Below are positions 54,967 through 64,000 of a stretch of 64,000 bases of DNA, one piece after another. This DNA is from Chlorops oryzae. Its lineage: Eukaryota; Arthropoda; Insecta; Diptera; Chloropidae. Where the stretch lies: NCBI GenBank assembly GCA_020466095.1, contig CM035806.1, positions 112,003,401 through 112,067,400 on the forward strand, in the 5' to 3' direction. Made by a program: the position numbers and the translations under genes. The notes below the pieces were generated by a model. That model made no database searches. It was not told the origin of the DNA and was given only the letters and a program-made list of their open reading frames with translations. How positions within the stretch are numbered: the stretch's first letter is position 1; every line of letters begins with the position of its first letter.

Positions 54967-57330
54967 TGTGAGGACTCACAAAATCCACCGACCATCATAT
55001 CTGTAGATATTGTTTACATTTTTTTTTATATTATAAATTTCTCTTTATATTATTTAATTCACTCTTATAATAAATATTAGTAAGTACGTAGGAACAACAC
55101 TAACGATAAGAAGTAGGTAAAAGTTATCGAATGGTAGGTTTAAATTATAATTTGGTAGATTTAAGGAAAACGTAAGATTGGCTTTTGTATATGATAGCAT
55201 CTAAACAAGGAACAGTTATGAGTAGGCGTACGAATTAGAATAGTATTAAGAATGATTGCCACTATTTAAAAGTCCTAGGTTTAAGTATTTCATAACCCAT
55301 AATTTGGGAAATATGTTTGTAACTGCGTGTAAAGAGTGACTAACGCCGAACAGCTGAACTCACTATGCAGAAGACCAAGAGTGGCAACACAACGAAAAGG
55401 GAAGCGAAGCGCTCTGCTAAGAGTTCGAAGTCACGATTGACTTCACTTGTTCCTGAGCAGCCGAAACGATCGGACCGATCCCAACGTTTGGAACCAAGAC
55501 GAAAACGAATAGCGAGGAACACGACGAGGAACCCCAAGCAAGCATCACGAATCATCCAGACGGAAAGAAACGAGAAATAAGGAAGCCAACCAAACGAAAC
55601 AGGAAGAGGAACGGAGAGACGACGTCAGCAACAAGTCAGAGTGGTGAGATAACTTAAAGAAATTTGCAAGAATTATTTCACGTACTTTCGTGGCGACACG
55701 AGGTTTTTTTTACGGATTAAATTCAGGACCTTATACCCGTTTCCACGCACAGTTGAAACTTGCGTGCGATTCAGGTTATTCTAGTAGTTACCACGTGCAG
55801 TTGAAACTCACGTGTGCCCAGAGGAAATATCTATTCAATTCAGGACCTCATACCCGTTTCCACGCACAGTTGAAACTTGCGTGCGATTCAGGTTATTCTA
55901 GTAGCTACCACGTGCAGTTGAAACTCACGTGTGCCCAGAGGAAAGATCTATTAAATTCAGGACCTCATACCCGTTTCCACGCACAGTTGAAACTTGCGTG
56001 CGATTCAGGTTATTCTAGTAGTTACCACGTGCAGTTGAAACTCACGTGTGCCCAGAGGAAAGATCTATTAAATTCAGGACCTCATACCCGTTTCCACGCA
56101 CAGTTGAAACTTGCGTGCGATTCAGGTTATTCTAGTAGCTACCACGTGCAGTTGAAACTCACGTGTGCCCAGAGGAAAGATCTATTAAATTCAGGACCTC
56201 ATACCCGTTTCCACGCACAGTTGAAACTTGCGTGCGATTCAGGTTATTCTAGTAGTTACCACGTGCAGTTGAAACTCACGTGTGCCCAGAGGAAAGATCT
56301 ATTAAATGCAGGACCTCATACCCGTTTTCACGCACAGTTGAAACTTGCGTGCGATCCAGGTTATTCTAGTAGTTACCACGTGCAGCTGACACTCACGTGC
56401 GCCCAGAGGAAATCTCTATTTAATTCAGGACCTCATACCCGTTTCCACGCACAGTTGAAACTTGCGTGTGATCCAGGTTATTCTAGTAGTTACCCCGTGC
56501 AGTTGAAACTCACGTGTGCCCAGAGGAAATATCTATTCAATTCAGGACCTCATACCCGTTTCCACGCACAGTTCAAACTTGCGTGCGATTCAGGTTATTC
56601 TAGTAGTTACCACGTGCAGTTGAAGCTGACGTGTGCCCAGAGGACCCATTGGGGTCAACTTTCGTTCGCCACAGGGATTTAATCACCATAGTAAAATTCT
56701 AAAGCCAAGATCTATATACCCACGCACGGTCGATTCGTCGCGTTTACACGAGACCAGTTGTACAAGCCAAGATCTATATACCAACGCACGGTCGATTCGT
56801 CGCGTTTACACGAGACCAGTTGTACAAGCCAAGATTTACCTACCGACGCACGGTCGATTCGCCGCGTTTACACGAGACCAGTTATACAAGCCAAGATTTA
56901 TATACCGACGCACGGTCGCTTTTGCCGCTTTTACACTAGATCAGTTGCATAACCGCATTTAATACCCTCTGCACGAGCCTCCTTGAGTCGATTTCAAGAA
57001 TTTCACGGATAGAGCTCCGCTCTGTCAAACCACTGTTCAGTTTCGCTGACGCACCGAATTAATTGCAAAGAGGCTCTTTACGCGCAGATCAGTAGCTAGG
57101 GCCCGTGTAAAATAATTTAGTAGTAGTTAGTTAGTTAGACATTAATAAATTAGGTAGGAATATTTCGTACTCTCCCGATTGAATCCATCTTGGTCAAAGA
57201 CCCTAAAGAAGTCGACCAGTTTGCCTGTAAATATAGTTTTATTAATTAAGAATAAAATTGAAATTGTTATAAACTGAAAATCTTTTGTGGGTTTCCTATC
57301 AAATAAATAAGTGTAAGGAAACTGTCCTTG
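54967..57330 (+). repeat. Element C 3' LTR, longer array, shortened end
   Basis: It matches the 5' LTR closely but carries eight 117-bp units (about 55720-56655) rather than five. The 62-bp array (56702-56949) still has four units. It stops after CTGTCCTTG at 57330, where unrelated sequence beginning CCCAGCAAAAC takes over; 45 terminal bases present in the 5' copy are absent. Confidence 0.9.
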
Positions 57331-57817
57331 CCCAGCAAAACAAGCTACCTAGATGCACTAATACATATGCATGTTTTCGAACGTCACTCACACATGCAAA
57401 CAGGCGGAAACGGAGGCATTTTGGTGATGTTCACATGCCAAAATTGGTACTCGTTGTAAGAAATAATGAAAAACGCATTTCATGGCATTTAATGGCTTTT
57501 TAAGAGTAAAGCAGTCTTAAAAAGTTATAAAAAGAATTATAACATACATGAAAATTAAAATTATCAAAATCTGAGGTTGATTTGGACGAATATTTTTTGC
57601 AAGCACCGAGTACTTTTTGTGTTAATACCAAGTACTTACTTACGAAAAAAAAAATCCTGATCTTACATCTCTAAAATAGTATACATTCATCAAAAGCCAC
57701 GCGTTCAAGAGCACATTAAATTTTAAAGTAAGTGAATGTTTTAACTTAATCAATAAAAATACAATATTTTAAATAATTTCTTCCATAAATTATTTTAGGC
57801 AGCAACAAGTAAGTGCC
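57331..57817 (+). other. 5' region and leader intron of the tnp2-type gene
   Basis: Starts exactly where the 3' LTR breaks off; CCCAGCAAAACAAG may be the end of a DNA transposon. TTATAAAAAG near 57525 could be a TATA box. A GTAAGT donor at 57728 and TTTTAG acceptor ending 57798 would remove a 71-bp leader intron just before the start codon. Confidence 0.45.
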
Positions 57818-59722
57818 ATGAAGAGAAGTACTTTATATTGTTACAAATGGAAGCTAAAGAAGAAGTACGAAAAGGAGAATTGTCGGCCAGAAGATGAAAT
57901 AAATTTGCCAGAAGAGCAGAACGTAGTAACAGAAGAGGAGAACGTGGCAACAGAAGAGAATAGAGCAACAGGAGGAAGCTACGATGAACAGGAATTTACA
58001 GCACAGGATTTGTATAATTTAGAAAATTTAGGGGAAACAGTAGAAGAAAAAAGTAGCACAATACGGGATGAAGTTGAAAAATGGGCTATACGGAATAATG
58101 TGCCTCATGCACATACCACTGACCTTTTAAAATCATTGGCCAAAGCAGGTGTTTCTGGCCTACCTTCTACCGCAAAAACTCTGCAAGGGGGACATTCACA
58201 AAGAATGCCAAACATTAGACAAATGGAACCTGGCGAATTCTGCTATTACGGCATACAAACCCACTTTTTCGCTAGAATTTACGATTCTTTACGGAATGTA
58301 AATGAAATTCATTTAGATATTGGTATAGATGGGCTAGCATTGTTTAAAAATTCACGTAGAACACTATGGCCAATTTTAGGTTCCGTTGTAGGTTTTTCAA
58401 ACATTAAGCCGTTCATTATAGGGTGTTTTTCTGGAATAGGTAAACCTAAATGTCCAAATGATTTTTTAACAGAGTTCGTTGAAGAAGTAAAAAGTCTACA
58501 AGAAAGTGGTGTAAAAATGGGAGACTCCCTTTTTAAAAAATTTTCATTAAGACTTTTCACATGTGATGCACCAGCACGTGCTTTTGTGACAGGCGTTCAA
58601 TCTCACACCGGTAAAAATAGTTGTCCAAAATGTTTTCAAAAAGGTACATACACACAAAATAGAGTTTGTTTTTCAAAAATTGTCGCTGAATCCAGAACAG
58701 ATGAAAACTTCACCTTAAGGCAGGATCAAAGTCATCACACAAATTCATTTAAAAATGTTTGTAATATCTTAGAAAGTATAGATGTTAAAATGGTTACACA
58801 GTTTCCAATTGATGCGATGCATTTAATTGATCTTGGAGTAACAAAAAAGTGGTTGCTTTTAGCCTTAAAAAAAACTGACATAGACCGAATGGATGAAAAA
58901 CTTTTGATTTTGTCTAATTCAGTTCCATCTGATTTTGGTAGATCTTGCCGTTCTTTGAAGGATGTTAATATATGGAAAGCAACAGAATTTAGGCAATTTT
59001 TACTATACAGTGGAATTTATGTTCTCAAAGATAATATAAGTGAAATTTTATACAATAACTTCTTGTTATTGCATACTGCAATAAGGCTTCTGTGTTGTCC
59101 GAAAACTCATATGTCCGAACTAAAAGTTGCCCAAGAGATTTTGGAAGAGTTTGTTCACTCCTTTGGAAATATTTTTGGAGATCATCTAGTTAGTTTCAAC
59201 GTACATGGGTTGCTACATTTAACTGAGTGCGTAAAGCTTTATGGGCCACTTGATAATTTTTCCGCCTATAAATTCGAAAATCATATGCAATATTTAAAAA
59301 AAATTATTCGCAAACCAAATCAGGTGCTTCAACAAATATTTTATAGAAGTAATGAAATAGATACTAATGAAGAATTCGCAACGACCTCTAATTCACGTTT
59401 TCGTTTTTATGTAGATTTTGTAAAAGAAAAAGATTCGTTCTGTTGCATAAAAAACATTGGGCCAATAAAAGTAGTATCTGTGGGCTCAAAGGATGGTAGA
59501 AGAACAGTTTGGGGGTATCCTTTTCAACATAGCAGAAGCTTTTTCGAATACCCTGTAAATTCATTAAATGCCTTAGGAATTTCAATTGGAAGTAGATTGA
59601 AGGAAAATATGAAGGTTTTTCTAGAAGATGATATATCATACAAATATTTTTCCGCCAATATGCAAAATAAAGAATTTTTGTTGATTCCAATATTACATCA
59701 GGTCTTTCATGCTTTCAACTAG
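57818..59722 (+). CDS. tnp2-type (CACTA/EnSpm-like) transposase
   Basis: A 634-residue frame from ATG without stops. After a charged Glu-rich N terminus it shows the tnp2/CMC-type layout: DIGIDGLALFKNS (167-179) with FWPI-like LWPILG, GKPKCPNDFL, then CDAPARAF (249-256) followed by a CPKC knuckle, and DAMHLIDLGVTKKW. These motifs are those of animal relatives of plant CACTA transposases. It is preceded by a short leader intron and followed within 15 bases by a second gene in the same orientation. The assignment is from remembered motifs and not a search. Confidence 0.75.
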   Translation: MKRSTLYCYKWKLKKKYEKENCRPEDEINLPEEQNVVTEEENVATEENRATGGSYDEQEFTAQDLYNLENLGETVEEKSSTIRDEVEKWAIRNNVPHAHTTDLLKSLAKAGVSGLPSTAKTLQGGHSQRMPNIRQMEPGEFCYYGIQTHFFARIYDSLRNVNEIHLDIGIDGLALFKNSRRTLWPILGSVVGFSNIKPFIIGCFSGIGKPKCPNDFLTEFVEEVKSLQESGVKMGDSLFKKFSLRLFTCDAPARAFVTGVQSHTGKNSCPKCFQKGTYTQNRVCFSKIVAESRTDENFTLRQDQSHHTNSFKNVCNILESIDVKMVTQFPIDAMHLIDLGVTKKWLLLALKKTDIDRMDEKLLILSNSVPSDFGRSCRSLKDVNIWKATEFRQFLLYSGIYVLKDNISEILYNNFLLLHTAIRLLCCPKTHMSELKVAQEILEEFVHSFGNIFGDHLVSFNVHGLLHLTECVKLYGPLDNFSAYKFENHMQYLKKIIRKPNQVLQQIFYRSNEIDTNEEFATTSNSRFRFYVDFVKEKDSFCCIKNIGPIKVVSVGSKDGRRTVWGYPFQHSRSFFEYPVNSLNALGISIGSRLKENMKVFLEDDISYKYFSANMQNKEFLLIPILHQVFHAFN

Positions 59723-59736
59723 ACTTAACATCCGCA

Positions 59737-61527
59737 ATGGCTTCCGGAGATGACAAAAGCTTTCCCATCAAAAAAAGATGCTTTGAAGTATCCATGCCGT
59801 ATGCTAATAGAGGTAAGTCAATGATTTTATAAATTGATATTTTCTTAGGTTACTTCGGAATTTTTGTATATCGTTTCGTAATTTTATTATAATATTTCTA
59901 AATATAACAAACTAATAAATTCTTTCTTTTCTTCAGAAAATATTCCGACGTCTAATTTTAATATACTTAATATAATCGCGCCCACAAACACTGTTCAGTC
60001 TTCTACGCATAAGCACTCCAGCCAACACGGTACTATACCTTTCTTTAGAATATTGTTTAAACTATCACTTAACAATGACGATTTTTCCAGAAATCACAAG
60101 CTTACTCTGTAATATAATAGAGAACCAGAAACGCATGCAGGAGCAGCTTAACAGTGTGCAAACGTTTTGTGATCGGCAACGAGACCTTGACAAAATTCTA
60201 CGCGAAAACTTGGTAATATCAAAGGAAACATTTAAAACTGTGAAAAAATTGTTTGGAGAAGGGCTTTCGCAGCTTGAGGAGGAAATGGGAGGTTTTCTGC
60301 CACTGTCAGCGCTTTGCGAAGCAGAGCAACTAGAAGAAAAACTCAAAGACAAAGCCAACGAAGCTGCAATGGTAACTTTCAAAAATTCAAAATTACCAAA
60401 TTTCAAAATACAATCTTTGTTTCACTTTAAAAAAGTTTTGAGTTCTATAATTTTTTCATAAAATGCAACCTTTTTTTATTTTTATTTTAGAAAACTTACT
60501 TAATAAGTAACAAGTAAGGGTGTTATAGTCAGGCGAGCCTGACAATAGAATACCCGACACAGACACACGTGTTCAAATAATTTTTAATATCAAGAGGTGT
60601 TAAGGCCATAAGGGGCCCCATATACCGACTTGTGATAGATTTCTTTATGAAAACTGCCCCTTTGCCACGCCCACTTTTCCAATTTTTTGGAATTCTAATC
60701 GGAGGCTTAAATATATGCTCAAATCCTAAGTTTCATTGAAATATTTGGAAAAAGTCCGATTTTGAGGCAGTTTTGAGATTTTTGTGACAGACCCTAGTAC
60801 TGGAGGTACCCTTAATAATGGACCGATCCAGGAAATTTTTTGGGAGAATGTTTATGGCTACAAAAGAAGCATAAGTGCCAACTTTCGTTCAAGTCCCATT
60901 TGAAGTTCGGGTGTAGGGGACCATTTTCGAAAAACGCCCTTCTGCCACGCCCACTTTTAAAATTTTTGGAAATCGTATTACTTGCCTTGAAACATGTTCA
61001 AATATCAAATTTCATCAAAATATGTTGAAAAACTTCGAGTTTAGAGCAGTTTTTGTGATTTTCGTAACAGACCCTAGTACTGGAGGTACCCCTAAAAATG
61101 GTCCGATCGGGTCCATTCTCGAACTTGTTCTTACTCATGTCCCCGTGAGCACGCATACCAAATTTTGTCAAGATAGCTCAACTCCTTCGATAAGATAACT
61201 GTATACAGACAGACAGACAGACGGACAGACAGACAGACAGACAGACGGACAGACGGACATGTCTAAATCGAATCTCCTGGTGACGCTGATCATTTCTATA
61301 TACATTTTGTATGGTCTATCTCGACTGGTTCTGGGTGTTACACACAACCCAACAAACGCAATATACCCTCGACACAGAGTGTGTCGGGTATAAAAAGGGA
61401 AACCAACCCCTAGATATGCTCTTCAGGAGACTGATAACAGATGAGATTGTGGATTTATATAATTGGGATGGACGATGCGGCAAGAAAATTCTGAAAAAGT
61501 ACAAATTGTTTGGAATTGTGTTGCGTG
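59737..61527 (+). pseudogene. DUF4806-like gene, exon 4 split by a HINE
   Basis: Exons 59737-59812, 59937-60029, 60091-60371 and 60491-60510 plus 61397-61527. Introns are GT-AG with compatible phases. Exon 3 has a coiled segment and FLPLSALCEAEQLEEKL; the continuation after the HINE has ITDEIVDLYNWDGRCGKK, a pattern I associate with DUF4806 proteins. Removing 60511-61396 exactly restores the frame across exon 4, so HINE-A copy 8 landed inside the exon without target duplication. A donor GTGAGT follows at 61528. It is probably the partner gene of the transposase upstream; its role is unknown. Confidence 0.7.
60511..61396 (+). mobile_element. HINE-A copy 8, full length
   Basis: 886 bp from CAAGTAAGGGTG to GGGTATAAAAA; GACGGACA core at about 61206-61258. 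It lies within exon 4 of the DUF4806-like gene. Precise removal restores that frame, which fixes its boundaries and shows insertion without duplication, as expected of Helentrons. Confidence 0.92.
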
Positions 61528-61560
61528 GTGAGTTTTTGCTTAACACAATTAAATTTTTCT

Positions 61561-61761
61561 CAAGTAATGAAATGGTTCGGAATTGTAACTTTTATTTCAA
61601 TCGCTTTATTTGTATATTGCTCTATACGTATTTCGGCAAATTCGTTTCCGCCTTCATCAGGATGAATTAGGAATCATCGAATTCGCCGAAATACTTATAG
61701 AGCAATATACAAATAAAGCGATTGAAATAAAAGTTACAATTCCGAACCATTTCATTACTTG
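61561..61761. mobile_element. Short hairpin element, 201 bp
   Basis: CAAGTAATGAAATGG at 61561 recurs inverted, ending at 61761. The arms of about 78 bp are nearly perfect and the loop is about 40 bases. It lies just after a donor-like GTGAGT, so probably in an intron of the DUF4806-like gene. Confidence 0.8.
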
Positions 61762-61971
61762 AAATATTTTCAACGCAGCAGACTCGAAAAACACAAAACA
61801 TAAATTTTTCTCTCTTATAAAAAATTATCTTTAAAGATGTGTACTAGGCTGGGTCGTTTTTACGAAAGTTCTATGATCGCGTTGGAATAGTAAAATTATG
61901 TTTCCTTATGTATAAAAAATAATTTTGTGTAAAAAAAAATTCAAAATAAGCTGCATCTTCATACCGCGCAA
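61762..61971. other. Short intergenic or intronic stretch
   Basis: AT-rich sequence between the hairpin element and the large palindrome. Possible further exon sequence cannot be decided. Confidence 0.4.
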
Positions 61972-62686
61972 GCGGATTGAAAGTTGGAAAAAGAAATTTA
62001 TATGAGATTTTTCCGACTTCAATGATAAAATTTAGAATTTGTCAGCTTTAATCTAATTTTTTTAATACATTATGTTCCCAGATATTTTTGGTCATAAAAC
62101 TATCTTTCAAAGGAAAGCAACGAAACTACGATCGACCAAAATTTTACGGAGATATGGTCGAAGAAACTCAGACCTGAGGAAATTGCTCCAAGACATGCCA
62201 AAAATGTGTTCGAACCTATCAATTTTGTAACCATTTGGAAGAAGGCATATTGCCATTTCAAAAAAATCTTCCTTGAAGAAAATCGGTTATTTCATAAGGT
62301 TGTTATAACAATTTATATATTTATCTATTTATCGGTTTCATTTTAGAACGTGCCCTGAAAAAAAAGTCCATGAAAGTTTAAAATCCTTCTACTTGAGCTC
62401 GAACAGGAAAAAACAACGCTCAATTACGACTATAGATTTTTTAAATCGGTTCACAGAAACCAAAGTTACACGGCTTTGAAATTGGACAATTTATTATTTT
62501 TTAAATCCTGTTTTAGTTAAAAAAAAATGCCGAAAAGTATACTACATTTTTTTTGATTCGATAATGAGCTCATGTTTTGGGAAAAATATATAGCAAAGTC
62601 ATACCCGACAAACTCTGTGTCGAGGGTATATGGCATTTTTTCGTCCGTACTCGAGATAGACTTAAAAAAAATTTATATAGAAATGG

Positions 62687-63010
62687 TTGTGATTTTCGCA
62701 ACAGACCCTAGTACTGGAGGTACCCCTAAAAATGTTCCGATCGGGTCCATACTCGAACTTGTTCTTACTCATGTGCTTGTGAGTACGCATATCAAATTTC
62801 ATCAAGATAGCTCAACTCCTTCGATAAAAAAAACTGTATACAAACAGACGGACAGACAGACGTACAGACAGACAGGCAGACATGGCTACACGGAATCTCC
62901 TGGTGACGCTTATCATTTCTATATATATTTTGTATGGTCTATCTCAACTGGTTCTGGGTGTTACAAACAACCACACAAATGCAATATACCCTCGACACAG
63001 AGTGTATAAA
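62687..63010 (+). mobile_element. HINE-A fragment within the palindrome centre
   Basis: Contains the CAGACCCTAGTACTGGAGG block, a GACGGACAGACAGACG-type core (about 62843-62880) and the ATATACCCTCGACACAGAGTG terminus, decayed to GTGTATAAAAAA. Confidence 0.8.
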
Positions 63011-63064
63011 AAACCGCAAATTGAATATATGGAATTTTCTGGTGATACTAACCATTTCTATCGG

Positions 63065-63290
63065 GCATGTGATTGGATTCCCTTTCCCCAAATTTTGGGG
63101 AAAGGGAATTTCGTTCCTCCAATATTTTGAAGAATGTATGGCAATTTTTAAAGAAATGACATTGTCAAAAACAAAAGAGCGGCTATACGATAAAGTTTTC
63201 GAATAAAAAAATTTCGAACATATTTAAATTCCCGAGTTTTTATTTCAATTTCCCGGGGAAATGAATTCCCGGGAATCCAATCACACACCT
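63065..63290. mobile_element. Small hAT-like MITE, about 226 bp
   Basis: Ends share GTGATTGGATTCCC in inverted orientation; the right end read outward is CAGGTGTGTGATTGG, a hAT-like terminus. It splits a HINE segment (CATTTCTAT / TATATAAA). The interior has GGGAAAGGG and CCCGGG-rich short repeats. Confidence 0.6.
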
Positions 63291-64000
63291 GTATATAAAT
63301 TTTTTTTAAGTCTATCTCGAGTACGGACGAAAAAATGCCATATACCCTCGACACAGAGTTTGTCGGGTATGACTTTGCTATATATTTTTCCCAAAACATG
63401 AGCTCATTATCGAATCAAAAAAAAATGTAGTATACTTTTCGGCATTTTTTTTAAACTAACACAGGATTTAAAAAATAATAAATTGTCCAATTTCAAAGCC
63501 GTGTAACTTTGGTTTCTGTGAACCGATTTAAAAAATCTATAATCGTAATTGAGCGTTGTTTTTTCTTGTTCGAGCTCAAGTAGAAGGATTTTAAACTTTC
63601 ATGGACTTTTTTTTCAGGGCACGTTCTGAAATGAAACCGATAAATAGATAAATATATAAATTGTTATAACAACCTTATGAAATAACCGATTTTCTTCAAG
63701 GAAGATTTTTTTGAAATGGCAATATGCCTTCTTCCAAATGGTTACAAAATTGATAGGTTCGAACACATTTTTGGCATGTCTTGGAGCAATTTCCTCAGGT
63801 CTGAGTTTCTTCGACCATATCTCCGTAAAATTTTGGTCGATCGTAGTTCCGCTGCTTTCCTTTGAAAGATAGTTTTATGACCAAAAATATCTGGGAACAT
63901 AATGTATTTAAAAAATGAGATTAAAGCTGAGAAATTCTAAATTTTATCATTGAAGTCGGAAAAATCTCATATAAATTTCTTTTTCCAACTTTCAATCCGC

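Larger units (their letters stand above)
48467..57330 (+). mobile_element. Element C: Ty3/gypsy element with >2-kb LTRs
   Basis: Bounded by long direct repeats starting TGTGAGGACTC (48467 and 54967). It has gag with a nonsense codon, a -1 frameshift into pol, no env, and a purine tract (AGAAGGGATGGGG) just before the 3' LTR. The 3' LTR stops at 57330, 45 bases short of the 5' LTR end next to the PBS. No target duplication is evident. It was probably recently active: the LTRs differ by few substitutions but by three tandem units. Confidence 0.93.
61972..64000. repeat. Large palindrome, arms of at least 709 bp
   Basis: 61972-62680 is the inverted copy of 63292-64000 with a constant coordinate sum and so no net indel; a few substitutions separate the arms. 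The right arm meets the window end, so the palindrome may be longer. The inner ends of both arms are HINE-A 3' termini. The centre (62681-63291) holds a further partial HINE-A and a small MITE. Confidence 0.88.

Noticed and set aside
61311..61670. 119-codon frame spanning the HINE end and hairpin
   Set aside because: Its start lies in the HINE terminus and its end in the hairpin; only the middle (61397-61527) is exon 4 of the DUF4806-like gene.

Overview
This window looks like a transposon-dense stretch of a higher dipteran (fly) genome. The clues are AT-rich DNA, short GT-AG introns (69-91 bp), Helentron-type interspersed elements with (GTCY)n microsatellite cores like Drosophila DINE-1, an irritans-type mariner, an env-bearing Ty3/gypsy element and one insect serpin. 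I cannot assign a species. Only the serpin (37986-39413, minus strand) looks like an ordinary host gene.

Left block, 1-19040: three nested layers. A HINE copy (18381-19040) was hit by a degenerate minus-strand Ty3/gypsy element (element B, 1-18380, 3' LTR cut by the window edge). Element B was in turn hit by a 14-kb env-bearing Ty3/gypsy element on the plus strand (element A, about 1410-15413) whose two LTR copies look identical. Element A has gag, a -1 frameshift signal with hairpin, pol, an unrecognised third ORF and a baculovirus-F-like env, all open. A four-codon leader exon far upstream ends in a strong splice donor; acceptors before gag, ORF3 and env are all in phase 0 with it. This layout is the best candidate here for an undescribed system.

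Middle, 19040-24095: four more HINE family A copies, a pogo-like MITE and a 628-bp MITE with a TAA target duplication. At 24096-33252 a hAT element (17-bp perfect TIR, 8-bp TSD) carries an intact two-exon transposase. It has absorbed a 1.8-kb foldback element, a HINE family B copy and a dead Tc1 element, which itself contains a mariner and another HINE.

Right-centre, 33.7-48.4 kb: a cluster of tRNA-like SINE fragments, the four-exon serpin, three HINE-B and two HINE-A copies, small MITEs and otherwise unremarkable AT-rich DNA.

Right block, 48.4-64 kb: an 8.9-kb Ty3/gypsy element without env (element C). Its LTRs exceed 2 kb and hold 117-bp and 62-bp tandem arrays whose copy number differs between the two LTRs. 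Next comes a tnp2-type transposase gene with a companion DUF4806-like gene whose fourth exon is split by a HINE, then a 201-bp hairpin element and a palindrome with 709-bp arms reaching the window end. Within each retroelement Gag and Pol are coupled (frameshift in A and C, one frame in B). The HINEs have no transposase and presumably depend on a Helentron elsewhere.
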